64,000 nucleotides of DNA from Cognatishimia activa (GCF_001458335.1 NZ_CYTO01000009.1:531129-595128); one strand, 5' to 3'; counted from the first letter of the stretch, positions 8,247 to 18,365 are shown. Notes: generated from the letters alone by a model not told the origin. A program made the numbers and translations.

Positions 8247-9554
8247 TTAAGCGGCTTTGCCGTTGATCCAGACCGCGCGGATGGCGCGGTCATCGCCCAT
8301 CATGATGGTGGGGAAGATTGATTCCCAAAGGTCCTCTGCGCGGCTTGACCGCTGAGAGATCGCATCCGTGCTCGCCAAATCAAGTACAACCAAATCAGCT
8401 TCCATGCCGGCAGCCAAATTGCCGATCTTGTCATCAAGATGCAAAGACCGCGCGCTGCCTTGCGTGGCGAGCCACAGAAGTTGCGAGGCATGCAGTGGGT
8501 TATGCCGCAACTGTCCGACCTCGTAGGCCGCTGCCATGGTGCGGAGCATCGAGAAGGACGAACCGCCGCCGGTATCCGTGGCAAGTCCGACGTTGTGGCC
8601 TTCAGCCATGAGGCCCTGCATGTCAAATAGTCCTGACCCTATAAACGTATTGGATGTTGGGCAATGGACCAAACCTGCACCGGTTTCTTTGAGACGCGCG
8701 CGTTCTCGATCGGTCAGGTGAATGGCGTGCCCATAAAGGCCGCGCTCGCCCAAAAGACCAAACTTTTCATAGGTATCCAGATAATCCCTGGCGTCTGGGA
8801 ACATGCCGAGGACCCAGTCGATCTCGTCAGTTTGTTCTGACAAATGGGTCTGCATCAGGCAATCCGGATGCTCTGCCCAAAGCGCACCCATGGCATCCAA
8901 TTGTTCTGGCGTTGATGTGGGGGAAAAACGCGGAGTAATCGCGTAGCTGATCCGGTCCACACCATGCCAAGCTTGCAGCAATTGCTTGCTTTGGTCATAG
9001 GCAGTCTGGGCTGTGTCCATCAGCCCTTCGGGTGCATTGCGATCCATACAGGTTTTGCCTGCGACCACGCGCTGCCCGCGTTTCTGCGCTTCTTCAAATA
9101 GGGCATCCACAGATACAGGATGGATGGTGCAATAGCTGGCCACTGTTGTGGTGCCGTGGGCTTTCGTCAGATCCAAATAACGCCCTGCAATATCTGCCGC
9201 GTAGGTCTTTGACGCAAAACGCATTTCTTCTGGGAAGGTGTAGCTGTTCAGCCAATCAATCAGCCGTTTGCCCCAGCTCGCGATCATTGCGGTTTGCGGG
9301 TAGTGCACATGGGCATCTACAAAGCCCGCCATGATCAGGCCTTTGCCGTAATCAATCACCTTGGCGGTTGGGTTAAGTGCGCGCAGAGTCTCTGCCTGAC
9401 CCACCGCTGCGATTTGCCCGTCTCGGATCAAAACTGCGCCCACTGTCTCATGGCTCACCGCATCTTCAAAGGGCACCTCAAATGGGTTTGCCGTGAAGCT
9501 CAGCGTTTGGCCCAAGAGTAGTGTGGGCTGACGGGTGTCAGGCGTGTCAGACAC
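8247..9554 (-). CDS. guaD: Guanine deaminase
   Basis: A 435-residue amidohydrolase converting guanine to xanthine. Metal motifs are GFVDAHVHYPQT, LMQTHLSEQTDEI, YGHAIHL and LATDTGGGSSFS, in the order and spacing of bacterial GuaD. The reading frame is open to 9578, but GTG at 9554 has AAAGGA 6 bases upstream and gives the normal N-terminus VSDTPDTRQP; I therefore choose GTG. It converges on the 8-oxoguanine deaminase/CAP pair, leaving only 7 bases between them. Confidence 0.93.
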   Translation of the reverse strand: MSDTPDTRQPTLLLGQTLSFTANPFEVPFEDAVSHETVGAVLIRDGQIAAVGQAETLRALNPTAKVIDYGKGLIMAGFVDAHVHYPQTAMIASWGKRLIDWLNSYTFPEEMRFASKTYAADIAGRYLDLTKAHGTTTVASYCTIHPVSVDALFEEAQKRGQRVVAGKTCMDRNAPEGLMDTAQTAYDQSKQLLQAWHGVDRISYAITPRFSPTSTPEQLDAMGALWAEHPDCLMQTHLSEQTDEIDWVLGMFPDARDYLDTYEKFGLLGERGLYGHAIHLTDRERARLKETGAGLVHCPTSNTFIGSGLFDMQGLMAEGHNVGLATDTGGGSSFSMLRTMAAAYEVGQLRHNPLHASQLLWLATQGSARSLHLDDKIGNLAAGMEADLVVLDLASTDAISQRSSRAEDLWESIFPTIMMGDDRAIRAVWINGKAA

Positions 9555-9809
9555 GGGGTATCCTTTCAGACATGGCATAGGCGCGTGCGACCTGCGGGTT
9601 CATTCTACGCAATTTGCACTGGAAACGAAGGGGGGCGGCCACATTCGGGCGAACCTAACGGCTTGTTGCGCGATTTCACATCAAGTTTTTTTAGAAACGC
9701 TTTCGTTCATTCCCGAAAACAAAGGATTTTCCCCAAGCGCCATTGAGTTTCACCCGAAACCTCCCCTATGGTCGCCTCAACCCCAAAGCATTAAGACCGG
9801 GAGGCGACT

Positions 9810-11207
9810 ATGGCAGACCTTAATGATCAGATCGCACCGGAAACTGAGCTTGAGGAAGAAGACGCATATGTCCTTGATCGTCGTGGCGTCGCAGCCGTTC
9901 TTTATGCGGTCGAGATTGGCGATCGTGATCGGTTGCTTGCGCTTATGGAGCCGATGCACTCCGCCGACATCGCGGACCTTCTAGAACAGATCAATCCCTT
10001 TGATCGCGGGCGTCTGATCCGGCTTTATGATCAAGAGTTTGACGGGGAAATCCTCTCTGATCTGGATGAGAATATCCGTGAAGAGGTTATGGCGGCTCTG
10101 CGCCCCGAAACGCTTGCGGAAGCGGTTCGGGATATGGAATCCGATGACGTTGTGGATTTGGTCGAAGACCTTGATGCACCGCAACAGGAAGCCATCCTTG
10201 AGGTGCTGGAAGACGCGGACCGGGTCGCGGTTGAGCAGGCGCTGAGCTACCCGGAGTTTTCCGCCGGTCGTCTGATGCAACGCGAAACGGTTATGGCCCC
10301 GGAACATTGGACCGTTGGCGATGCGATTGACTATATGCGCGATGCCGAAGAGTTGCCGGAGCAATTCTACCACGTGATCCTTGTGGATCCGCGCATGCGA
10401 CCGGTCGCGAATGTGACGCTGGGCAAAATCATGGGTGCGCCGCGCACCGTACCGTTGAAGAACATCGCCGAAGAGATGTTTCAGATCATTCCTGTGACGC
10501 AGGATGAAGGGGACGTCGCTTACGCGTTTAACCAATACCACCTGATTACCGCGCCTGTTGTCGATGAGAACGAACGGTTGGTCGGCGTCATCACCATTGA
10601 TGACGCGATGGAAGTGCTTGATGAAGAGCATGAAGAAGACATTCTGCGTCTCGCCGGTGTTGGTGAGGAAAGCTCGCTGTCGGACCGGGTGGTGGAAACC
10701 ACACGCCAACGTTTGCCTTGGCTGGCGGTTAACTTGGTGACGGCGATCTTGGCCTCCCTAGTGATCGCTCAGTTTGAAGCCACCATTGCGCAATACGTGG
10801 CGCTTGCAGTTTTGATGCCGATTGTCGCCTCCATGGGTGGCAACGCGGGCACCCAGTCTTTGACGGTTGCGGTGCGCGCACTTGCGACCAAAGACTTGAC
10901 CAGCGCCAACGTCTGGCGAGTTATCCGCCGCGAGGTGCTTGTGGGCCTGATCAATGGGGTGGTGTTTGCCCTTGTGATGGGCGTGGTCGGCATCATTTGG
11001 TTTGGTTCGCCGATGCTCGGTGTGGTGATTGCTGTCGCAATGGTGGTCAATCTTGTCGTGGCTGGCCTTGCGGGAACCGGTATTCCAGTGTTGCTTGAAA
11101 AGATCGGTGTCGACCCCGCGCTGGCGTCTGGTGCCTTTGTGACAACGGTCACCGATGTGGTTGGTTTCTTTGCCTTTTTGGCATTGGCAGGAGCGATTTT
11201 GCTGTGA
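9810..11207 (+). CDS. mgtE: Magnesium transporter MgtE
   Basis: A 465-residue magnesium channel. An acidic N-terminal superhelical MgtE_N domain (about 30-140) is followed by two CBS domains (about 145-270; LITAPVVDENERLVGVITID is the second). Five membrane helices follow from about 290 on, with the conserved pore segment MGGNAGTQSLTVAVRALA. Start supported by GGGAGG before the ATG. The upstream gap 9555-9809 (255 bases) shows no riboswitch I recognise. The stop overlaps the GTG of the next gene, so the two form an operon. Confidence 0.96.
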   Translation: MADLNDQIAPETELEEEDAYVLDRRGVAAVLYAVEIGDRDRLLALMEPMHSADIADLLEQINPFDRGRLIRLYDQEFDGEILSDLDENIREEVMAALRPETLAEAVRDMESDDVVDLVEDLDAPQQEAILEVLEDADRVAVEQALSYPEFSAGRLMQRETVMAPEHWTVGDAIDYMRDAEELPEQFYHVILVDPRMRPVANVTLGKIMGAPRTVPLKNIAEEMFQIIPVTQDEGDVAYAFNQYHLITAPVVDENERLVGVITIDDAMEVLDEEHEEDILRLAGVGEESSLSDRVVETTRQRLPWLAVNLVTAILASLVIAQFEATIAQYVALAVLMPIVASMGGNAGTQSLTVAVRALATKDLTSANVWRVIRREVLVGLINGVVFALVMGVVGIIWFGSPMLGVVIAVAMVVNLVVAGLAGTGIPVLLEKIGVDPALASGAFVTTVTDVVGFFAFLALAGAILL

Positions 11208-11773
11208 CATCAGAAGATTTGCAGGCGCGCAAAGACGCAGCTCGTAAGGCGGCTTTCGCCCGTCGTAAGGTTGCGTTTGAAACTGCCCATCCGGGGCAAT
11301 CGGCCTATCTTTCCGAGTTTCTGGCAGGCTACAGGGGCGTGCCGGTTTCCGGTTTCATGCCGATCCGCACAGAAATCAACCCATTGGCTGCAATGGCAGA
11401 AGCTGCGGCTCATGGCACCGTCGGTGTGCCGGTGATTGAAGCGGCGGGGCAGCCATTGAAGTTCGCGCAATGGGAGCCGGATGCAAAGATGGTCTCTGGT
11501 CCGTTTGGAGCCCAGATCCCAGCGGATGCCACCTATTTTGAGCCCGAAATTGTGATTGTACCGTTGGTGGCATTTGACGGGCAGGGCGGTCGTTTGGGCT
11601 ATGGCGGCGGCTTCTATGATCGCACACTGGAACTGTTGCGCAGCAAGCGCGCGACGCTTGCTGTCGGCTTTGCATTTGATGCGCAAGAGGCAGATGGCTT
11701 GCCGTTAGAGCCGACGGATCAGCCGCTCGATCTGATGATCACTGAGACTGGTATCCGCGATTTCAAAGCCTAA
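11204..11773 (+). CDS. 5-formyltetrahydrofolate cyclo-ligase
   Basis: A 189-residue enzyme that converts 5-formyl-THF to 5,10-methenyl-THF with ATP. The signature PLVAFDGQGGRLGYGGGFYD near 125-145 is diagnostic of the MTHFS/YgfA family, and the N-terminal RKAAFARRK is the usual basic start. It begins with GTG that overlaps the mgtE stop (GTGA), so translation is coupled. Its TAA shares two bases with the TAG of the convergent exporter gene. Confidence 0.93.
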   Translation: MTSEDLQARKDAARKAAFARRKVAFETAHPGQSAYLSEFLAGYRGVPVSGFMPIRTEINPLAAMAEAAAHGTVGVPVIEAAGQPLKFAQWEPDAKMVSGPFGAQIPADATYFEPEIVIVPLVAFDGQGGRLGYGGGFYDRTLELLRSKRATLAVGFAFDAQEADGLPLEPTDQPLDLMITETGIRDFKA

Positions 11774-12693
11774 GCTGGCTTTCGCAAAATCAAAACGCCG
11801 GCTCCGAAAATCATGACCATACCGAGCAACGTTGTGGTGCTGAGTGGGATTCCGAAGAATAGGATATCCCAAACTGCCACGAAGACGAGGTAGCTGTACT
11901 CAAACGTGGCGACCGTTGCAGGAGGTGCCAATTGATAGGCACCCGCCAACATCATGCCGATACACACGGCAAACACCGCCAGCAGGATCAATACAAGGAT
12001 GTCTGAACCTGAAACCGAAGACCATTGCCCGAACAAATAGGGGTAGGTCTGAAAGAACTCTGCGCTGGGGTTCAAAGTGAATAATGCAAGGCTGATCAGG
12101 CAACCTGCCAAAAACATCATTGTATTCAAAGAGAAAGACAATGCTTCCAGAGGAACACCCTGACACCGTGCGCGTGTAATGATGTGAGTAAACGCATATA
12201 GGACTGCGGCGCAGACTGGCAAAAGCGCGAAGGTCGAAAACGCGTCTGATCCCGGCTGCAACAACACCAAAACGCCGATAAAGCCCAGAACAACGCCAAT
12301 CCATCCCAGACGGCTGACCGGCTCTCCGATCAGGAAGGCCGAGAGCAGGGCAATAAAAATCGGCGCGAGGTACATGGCCCCGCCCATTGTCGCCAAGCTT
12401 AGGAAAGGGATCGCCGCATAGAAGCATAGCAAGGCGCATGTCAGACACAGGCCGCGCATCAACGGCCAAAGGTGAAAGGCCGCTTTGATCGCCTCATATG
12501 AACCATGTCGCACCCGGGCAATCACGAAAAGGATCGCCAGAGCAAAGACGCCCCGCAGGCTGAAAATCTGCCAAAGCGTCATATCGCTTGCGAATAGTTT
12601 AAACACCACGTCCTGCAGCGAAATTGTCAGCGCCGTAAAGACAATCAGGACAAGCCCGGCTGTCACATTTTGATGTGTCGCTATGCTACTCAT
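11770..12693 (-). CDS. EamA/DMT superfamily transporter
   Basis: A 307-residue membrane protein with ten hydrophobic segments in two EamA repeats (first repeat about residues 10-140, second about 150-300). Features such as LRGVFALAILFVIAR and the glycine-rich GVVLGFIGVLVLL are typical of drug/metabolite exporters. Substrate unknown. An in-frame extension reaches 12732, but the ATG at 12693 has GGAG 7 bases upstream. The 3' end overlaps the 5-FTHF cyclo-ligase stop by four bases. Confidence 0.9.
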   Translation of the reverse strand: MSSIATHQNVTAGLVLIVFTALTISLQDVVFKLFASDMTLWQIFSLRGVFALAILFVIARVRHGSYEAIKAAFHLWPLMRGLCLTCALLCFYAAIPFLSLATMGGAMYLAPIFIALLSAFLIGEPVSRLGWIGVVLGFIGVLVLLQPGSDAFSTFALLPVCAAVLYAFTHIITRARCQGVPLEALSFSLNTMMFLAGCLISLALFTLNPSAEFFQTYPYLFGQWSSVSGSDILVLILLAVFAVCIGMMLAGAYQLAPPATVATFEYSYLVFVAVWDILFFGIPLSTTTLLGMVMIFGAGVLILRKPA

Positions 12694-12831
12694 TTCTGCT
12701 CCAAAAGAAGGCGTTCTGCGCATTGGTGGCACGAGAGACGGGGCTCTGCATAGACCTTTTCGTTAGGTCCAGACCGCACATATCAACATCCCTCTTGCTC
12801 TTGTCCTTTTGGCCCTATAGGCGAGAACCCC

Positions 12832-13653
12832 ATGAAAATACTGTACCTCGGAGATGTCATGGGCCGCGCGGGACGCAACGCGGTCAAAGAGCACCTGCCA
12901 CGGCTGCGCAAAGAGTGGCGGCTGGATTTCGTTGTGGTGAACGGCGAGAACGCCAGCAACGGAATGGGGCTCAGCGGGGATCATGCCAAGCTGTTGTTTG
13001 AAGCGGGTGCAGATTGTGTGACGCTGGGGGATCATGCTTTCGATCAGAAAGACATGATGCAGTATATTCAAAACGATAGCCGTGTGATCCGACCTTTGAA
13101 CTATGCCCAGGGCGACGTGCCGGGCAGGGGGCACCGCATCTTTGATGTGCGCGGTAAGAAAGTCCTTGTGCTTCAAGCTCTTGGCCAAGTCTTTATGAAA
13201 CGCCCTTACGCAGATCCGTTCTCTGCGGTGGACCGGGTGCTAAAATCCCACCCGCGCGGCGGTCTGGCTCAGGCAATCATTGTCGATATGCACTGCGAAG
13301 CCACGTCCGAGAAAATGGGCATGGGCCATTTCTGCAATGGACGTGCGTCTTTGGTGGTGGGTTCACATACCCATGTGCCGACTGCGGATACTCAAATCTT
13401 GGACAAAGGCACGGCTTTTCAGGCGGATGCAGGTATGTGTGGCGACTACAATTCTGTGATTGGCATGGAAAAGGCCGAACCCATGCGCCGTTTTATCACG
13501 GGCATGCCAAAGGGGCGTTTCACGCCGGCTTTGGGCGAAGCGACGGTGGCGGGGGTTTATGTGGAAACAGATGACCGCACCGGTGCCGCGACACGGGTCG
13601 AAATGGTGCGCCAAGGGGGGCGTTTGAGCCAATCTGGTCCGGTGTTTGATTAA
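12832..13653 (+). CDS. YmdB family metallophosphoesterase
   Basis: A 273-residue calcineurin-like phosphoesterase of the TIGR00282/YmdB family. The dinuclear metal motifs are seen in order: GDVMGRAGRNAV, VVNGENASNGMG, LGDHAFDQK, DMHCEATSEK and GSHTHVPTADTQIL. Bacillus YmdB hydrolyses 2',3'-cyclic nucleotides; the physiological substrate in alphaproteobacteria is not established. A weakly structured stretch with GGGGTTGCCCC-like hairpins follows before the next gene. Confidence 0.93.
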   Translation: MKILYLGDVMGRAGRNAVKEHLPRLRKEWRLDFVVVNGENASNGMGLSGDHAKLLFEAGADCVTLGDHAFDQKDMMQYIQNDSRVIRPLNYAQGDVPGRGHRIFDVRGKKVLVLQALGQVFMKRPYADPFSAVDRVLKSHPRGGLAQAIIVDMHCEATSEKMGMGHFCNGRASLVVGSHTHVPTADTQILDKGTAFQADAGMCGDYNSVIGMEKAEPMRRFITGMPKGRFTPALGEATVAGVYVETDDRTGAATRVEMVRQGGRLSQSGPVFD

Positions 13654-13773
13654 AAACCAGACCATTTTCCCTCAAGTTTCTGTCAATGCAAAGAAGGGGT
13701 TGCCCCCTGTGGCCCCTTAGGGGAAGCTTGCGTAACGCATTTTGCGCAATGCAATACAGGGCACTTTTACCGT

Positions 13774-15558
13774 ATGGACTTCTTTGCGTTCTCCCAAACC
13801 ACCCAAGCGATCCTGACTTTGACGACCGTCGCGGTCATGTTCATCTTCTTTCTAAGGGAGACCTTTCCCACAGAGGTTGTGGCCATTGCCGGGGTTTCGG
13901 CGCTCTTGATCCTTGGAGTGCTGCCCTACGAGCAAGCGCTGACAGTGCTGTCAAACCCCGCACCTTGGACCATTGCCGCGATGTTTATCGTCATGGGAGC
14001 GTTGGTTCGGACTGGCGCTCTTTCTGCTTTCACTCAAGTCGCGGATGCAAAGGCAAAGACCAACCCAAAGATTGCCGTTGCGATGTTGATGGCATTTGTG
14101 GTGATCGCGTCCGCAGTTGTCAGCAACACACCGGTGGTCGTGGTGATGATCCCGGTCTTTATTCAGCTCAGCACGACGCTAGGTGTGTCAGCCAGTAAGC
14201 TACTGATCCCATTGAGCTACGCGGCCATCCTAGGTGGTACACTCACGTTGATCGGGACCTCGACCAACCTGCTCGTAGACGGTGTGGCCCGCGCACAAGG
14301 CCTCGAAGGGTTTTCAATCTTTGAGGTCACACCATTGGGCATTATCCTTGTCGCTTGGGGCATGATCTATCTGCGTTTCATTGCGCCACGGTTGCTGCCA
14401 GATCGCGATAGTATGGCGAACCTTCTGGGCAATCGCAGCCAGATGAAGTTCTTCTCCGAGGCGGTGATCCCACCTGAATCAAACCTGATTGGTCGCGAAG
14501 TGACCGGCGTTCAGCTCTTTAAGCGAGAAGGGGTCCGCCTGATCGACGTGGTCCGGGGCGATGAATCCTTGCGGCGCAAACTCAAAGGGGTCGAGTTGCA
14601 AGTCGGTGACCGAGTGATCCTGCGGACAAAAATGACCGAGCTATTGAGCCTTCAGCGCGACAAGTCCCTCAAACGCGTGGATCAGGTGAGCTCGGTTGAA
14701 ACCAATACAGTTGAAGTTCTGATCACTCCGGGATGTCGCATGGTCGGGCGTCGCCTTGGGTCGCTGCGCCTGCGCCGTCGCTATGGTGTGTACACATTGG
14801 CGGTGCACCGTAAAAACCAGAATATTGGCATGCAGATCGATGATCTGATCGTCCGCGTGGGGGACACCTTGCTACTGGAAGGCACAACCGAGGACATTCA
14901 GCGACTGGCGTCCGATATGGATTTGGTCTCTGTCAGCCAACCGACCGAGCGCGAATACCGCCGAGGACACGCGCCGATTGCCTTCGCTGCGCTGATTGGC
15001 TTGGTCTTGCTGGCGGGTCTCGGCGTTGCGCCGATCTTCTTGCTCGCCGTCTTGGCGGTTGCTGCTGTCTTGTTGACCCGCTGTATTGATGCAGACGAAG
15101 CCTTTGCATCTGTCGATGGGCGCTTACTTGCTTTGATTTTTTCTATGCTTGCGATCGGTGTGGCTTTGGAAAGCTCGGGTGCCGTCAGTCTGATCGTTGA
15201 AGGGATCGCTCCTTACCTCAGCATGTTGCCGCCGTTTCTGTTGGTCTGGGCGATTTATCTGCTGACTTCAGTGCTCACGGAAATGGTGTCCAATAACGCC
15301 GTTGCGGTGGTTGTGACCCCGATTGCCGTCGGCCTCGCTGACGTTATGGGAATTGACGCACGACCACTTGTCGTCGCGGTGATGGTTGCCGCATCCGCCA
15401 GTTTCGCAACGCCAATCGGATACCAAACCAACATGTTGGTCTACGGCCCCGGCGGCTACCGCTTTAGCGACTTTATGAAAGTCGGCATCCCTCTGAACCT
15501 CAGCATCGGCCTCTTGGCCAGCGCCATTATCCCATTCATCTGGCCTTTAAGCCCCTAA
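13774..15558 (+). CDS. SLC13 family permease with RCK_C (TrkA-C) domains
   Basis: A 594-residue permease with about eleven hydrophobic segments split into two halves by a soluble insert at about 210-390. The insert has two RCK_C-like modules (SNLIGREVTGVQLFKREGVR and GCRMVGRRLGSLRLRRRYGV). The transport halves carry the paired motifs SNTPVVVVMIPVF with LIGTSTNLLVDG, and SNNAVAVVVTPIA with ATPIGYQTNMLVYG. This CitMHS/DASS-like group transports anions such as dicarboxylates or sulfate; the ion here is unknown. It converges on a second permease of the same architecture. Confidence 0.9.
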   Translation: MDFFAFSQTTQAILTLTTVAVMFIFFLRETFPTEVVAIAGVSALLILGVLPYEQALTVLSNPAPWTIAAMFIVMGALVRTGALSAFTQVADAKAKTNPKIAVAMLMAFVVIASAVVSNTPVVVVMIPVFIQLSTTLGVSASKLLIPLSYAAILGGTLTLIGTSTNLLVDGVARAQGLEGFSIFEVTPLGIILVAWGMIYLRFIAPRLLPDRDSMANLLGNRSQMKFFSEAVIPPESNLIGREVTGVQLFKREGVRLIDVVRGDESLRRKLKGVELQVGDRVILRTKMTELLSLQRDKSLKRVDQVSSVETNTVEVLITPGCRMVGRRLGSLRLRRRYGVYTLAVHRKNQNIGMQIDDLIVRVGDTLLLEGTTEDIQRLASDMDLVSVSQPTEREYRRGHAPIAFAALIGLVLLAGLGVAPIFLLAVLAVAAVLLTRCIDADEAFASVDGRLLALIFSMLAIGVALESSGAVSLIVEGIAPYLSMLPPFLLVWAIYLLTSVLTEMVSNNAVAVVVTPIAVGLADVMGIDARPLVVAVMVAASASFATPIGYQTNMLVYGPGGYRFSDFMKVGIPLNLSIGLLASAIIPFIWPLSP

Positions 15559-15562
15559 AACG

Positions 15563-15629
15563 GCTTTCTTTTTGGCTAAAATATCCTGGGGGAGGATGCG
15601 TGTCAGCGCATCCGGGGGCAAAGCCCCCA
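15563..15629 (-). repeat. Intergenic repeat, copy A: double hairpin plus A/T-rich tag
   Basis: Read on the minus strand it has GGGGGCTTTGCCCCC, then GGATGCG/CGCATCC stem, then a tag ATATTTTAGCCAAAAAGAAAG. It fills the gap between the convergent SLC13 genes and probably terminates both. Related copies lie at 33426-33470 and 46742-46763. Confidence 0.7.
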
Positions 15630-15632
15630 TTT

Positions 15633-17405
15633 CTATAATGGCCAGAAGACCAGGATGGACGGGATCGACACCGCAACCACCAAGATCTCAAGCGGCAAAC
15701 CCATGCGCCAGTAATCTCCGAACTGATAGCCGCCCGGGCCAAGGATCAACGTATTGTTCTTATGGCCAATAGGCGTCAGGAAAGCTGCACTGGCGGCGAC
15801 GGCCACAGCCATCAAAAACGGATCGGGCGACACGCCCAGCGACTGCGCCATCTGAATACCCACCGGAGCCGCCACGATGGTGGTCGCTGTGTTGTTCAAC
15901 ACGTCACTCAGGGTCATTGTGACGAGCATGAGCACCGTCAAAATTGCCCATGCGGGTAATCCTGCGGTCAAATCCACCAAGGTTCCTGCAATCAGTTCGG
16001 TGCCGCCAACGCGTTCTAATGCCGCGCCAAGGGGGATCATACTGCCCAACAGCACCACAACGGGCCATTCAATGTGCGTGTAAAGCTCTGACAGGGGCAC
16101 AATGCGTGTAAATACATAGGCCATGACCACAATGCCCAAAGCGATTGGCAGGTAAATGATGCCCAATGCCGCGGCGATCACCGCGCCCACGAACAAGCCA
16201 ATGGCCAGCCATACTTTTTGATCCGCAGTGACGGCCAGACCACGATCTGCCAATGGCAGACAGCCAAGCCATTCGGTGATGTCGGCACCGCGATCCTTTG
16301 GCACCAAGAGCAAGAGAATGTCACCGGGGCGAACTTCGGTTTTTCGCAACTGCTTGGTGATGCGCTTACCTTGGCGAGACATCCCCATCAGAACCGCGCC
16401 TTGACGCCATGCCAGCCCCACGCGTTCGGCCGTTTTACCAGCAATGCGGGCGGTCTCTGGCACCACGACCTCGACCACATCTAGCCCTTCACCCGCAGCT
16501 TTCAGACGCTCCTCACGGCTTTCGTCAGAAAAATTCAGCCCCAACGCCGCGCGAAACTCATCAAGCGCGTCCGGTGTTGCCTCTAAGATCAATGTGTCTT
16601 CCGCCGCAAGGATCGAGTTTCTGGCCCGGCCGTATCGCCGTTTTCCATCCCGCATGAGACCCAGCAAGGCAACATCTGCTTTGGCGGCATCTTCTTCGAG
16701 CGCGCCGAAACGCTGTCCGATCAGTTTGCTTCCCTCTGGTACGGTCAGTTCGGCCACATATTCTGTGATATCCGCCATCGCCTGGCCCGCATCTTCGCGC
16801 TTGGGGATGAAACGCCAGCCCACCAAAGCCACAAATGCGAGACCTGCGATTGCCGTAACGCCGCCCACTGGAGCAAAGTCAAACATCCGGAACGGCTCTC
16901 CCAATGCGTCCTCTCGGATGGTTGCGATGATGATATTGGGCGGCGTGCCGATTAATGTCGCCATGCCGCCAAGGATCGTCGCAAAGGACAGGGGCATCAA
17001 AGACAGGCCCGGGCTGCGGCCCGCCTTACGCGCCGTTTGCACGTCCACAGGCATTAAGAGCGCCAAGGCGGCCACATTGTTCATAAAAGCCGATAGGACA
17101 CCGCCAACGCCGCCCATCAGGGCGATATGGCCGCCTAAGCTGCGGGAACTGTCCACGAGGGTGCGTGTGATCAAGAACACTGCTCCAGAGCGCACGAGAC
17201 CCGCGGAGACCACTAAAACAAGCGCAACGACCAATGTTGCCGGGTGTCCAAAGCCCGAAAACGCGTCTTTTTCAGGGACGACGCCTAGCAAAACTCCGAT
17301 CAGCAGCGCCGAGAACGCGACCAGATCATAGCGAAAACGTCCCCAGATCAAGAAGGCAAACACCGCACCAAAAAGGGAAAAAAGAATGATCTGGTCTTGG
17401 GTCAT
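15633..17405 (-). CDS. SLC13 family permease with RCK_C (TrkA-C) domains
   Basis: A 590-residue permease with the same plan as its convergent neighbour: membrane half, soluble insert with two RCK_C-like modules ([20 protein letters not shown] and [20 protein letters not shown]), membrane half. Transport motifs are [13 protein letters not shown] with [11 protein letters not shown], and [12 protein letters not shown] with [20 protein letters not shown]. An earlier TTG at 17417 is in frame, but the ATG at 17405 has TGAGG before it. Substrate unknown; the two neighbours are clearly diverged, not a recent duplication. Confidence 0.9.
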   Translation of the reverse strand: MTQDQIILFSLFGAVFAFLIWGRFRYDLVAFSALLIGVLLGVVPEKDAFSGFGHPATLVVALVLVVSAGLVRSGAVFLITRTLVDSSRSLGGHIALMGGVGGVLSAFMNNVAALALLMPVDVQTARKAGRSPGLSLMPLSFATILGGMATLIGTPPNIIIATIREDALGEPFRMFDFAPVGGVTAIAGLAFVALVGWRFIPKREDAGQAMADITEYVAELTVPEGSKLIGQRFGALEEDAAKADVALLGLMRDGKRRYGRARNSILAAEDTLILEATPDALDEFRAALGLNFSDESREERLKAAGEGLDVVEVVVPETARIAGKTAERVGLAWRQGAVLMGMSRQGKRITKQLRKTEVRPGDILLLLVPKDRGADITEWLGCLPLADRGLAVTADQKVWLAIGLFVGAVIAAALGIIYLPIALGIVVMAYVFTRIVPLSELYTHIEWPVVVLLGSMIPLGAALERVGGTELIAGTLVDLTAGLPAWAILTVLMLVTMTLSDVLNNTATTIVAAPVGIQMAQSLGVSPDPFLMAVAVAASAAFLTPIGHKNNTLILGPGGYQFGDYWRMGLPLEILVVAVSIPSILVFWPL

Positions 17406-17559
17406 AAAGGGCCTCAAATGCTTTGATCTTAGCCAATCTTACGGGGCGGTTGCAGGCAAGGGGAAAAAGGGCGCAAAAACCGCGCCATCGGTAACTTGCA
17501 GCCCCTACCGACCTTGCGGTATACGAGGCGAAACCAGACTTAAGAACAGGACAATACGC

Positions 17560-18300
17560 ATGGCTGGCCACAGTAAATGGGCAAACATCCAGCACCGCAA
17601 GGGACGTCAGGACGCCGCGCGGTCCAAGCTGTTTTCTAAACTCGCAAAAGAAATCACGGTTGCCGCGAAAATGGGTGACCCGGACCCAGAGAAAAACCCG
17701 CGACTGCGTTTGGCGGTGAAAGAAGCCAAAAGCCAATCCGTACCAAAGGATGTGATCGAACGTGCGATCAAAAAATCCATGGGTGGCGATGCGGAAAACT
17801 ACGATGAGATCCGCTATGAAGGCTACGGCCCGAACGGTGTCGCAGTCATCGTAGAAACCATGACTGACAACAAAAACCGCACCGCGTCCACTGTGCGTTC
17901 CACCTTCACAAAGAATGGTGGGAACTTGGGTGAGACCGGCTCTGTTGGCTTTATGTTTGAGCGCAAGGGCGAGGTTGTTTACCCGGCTTCCGCTGGTGAT
18001 GCGGACGACGTCATGATGGCGGCGATCGAAGCAGGGGCTGAAGACGTGGAAAGCTCTGAGGACGGCCACACCATCTATTGTGCCGATACTGACCTGAACG
18101 ATGTGTCTAACGCATTGGAAAGCGATTTGGGTGAATCTGAATCCACCAAGCTGATCTGGAAACCAACCACAACAACAGAGTTGGGTCTGGAAGATATGCA
18201 AAAGCTCATGAAGCTTGTGGATGCGCTAGAAGATGATGATGACGTGCAACGCGTCACCACAAACTTTGAAGCGACCGATGAGGTTATGGCGCAGCTCTAA
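17560..18300 (+). CDS. yebC: YebC/PmpR family protein
   Basis: A 246-residue protein starting [20 protein letters not shown], the near-invariant start of the YebC family. YebC proteins have been described as transcriptional regulators and, more recently, as ribosome-associated factors helping translation of proline stretches. The frame is open upstream to 17386 but the family start is unambiguous. In many proteobacteria it precedes ruvC; here it is followed by a terminator instead. The C-terminus [19 protein letters not shown] is also canonical. Confidence 0.97.
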   Translation: MAGHSKWANIQHRKGRQDAARSKLFSKLAKEITVAAKMGDPDPEKNPRLRLAVKEAKSQSVPKDVIERAIKKSMGGDAENYDEIRYEGYGPNGVAVIVETMTDNKNRTASTVRSTFTKNGGNLGETGSVGFMFERKGEVVYPASAGDADDVMMAAIEAGAEDVESSEDGHTIYCADTDLNDVSNALESDLGESESTKLIWKPTTTTELGLEDMQKLMKLVDALEDDDDVQRVTTNFEATDEVMAQL

Positions 18301-18327
18301 AGCGCTTGGCTCAACACAAAAACAACG

Positions 18328-18356
18328 AAGCCCGCTCATGGCAGCGGGCTTTTTTT
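18328..18356 (+). terminator. Terminator of yebC
   Basis: AAGCCCGCT/AGCGGGCTT-type arms (AGCCCGC and GCGGGCT pair exactly) with loop TCATGGCA region, followed by seven Ts. It lies 28 bases after the yebC stop and just before the convergent gene's end, so it may serve both. Confidence 0.88.
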
Positions 18357-18365
18357 GTGTTTGAT

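Noticed and set aside
13680..13773. GGGG/CCCC hairpins between the YmdB-like gene and the first SLC13 gene as a terminator or repeat copy.
   Set aside because: Stems are short and no T-run follows; the conserved tag of the repeat family is absent.
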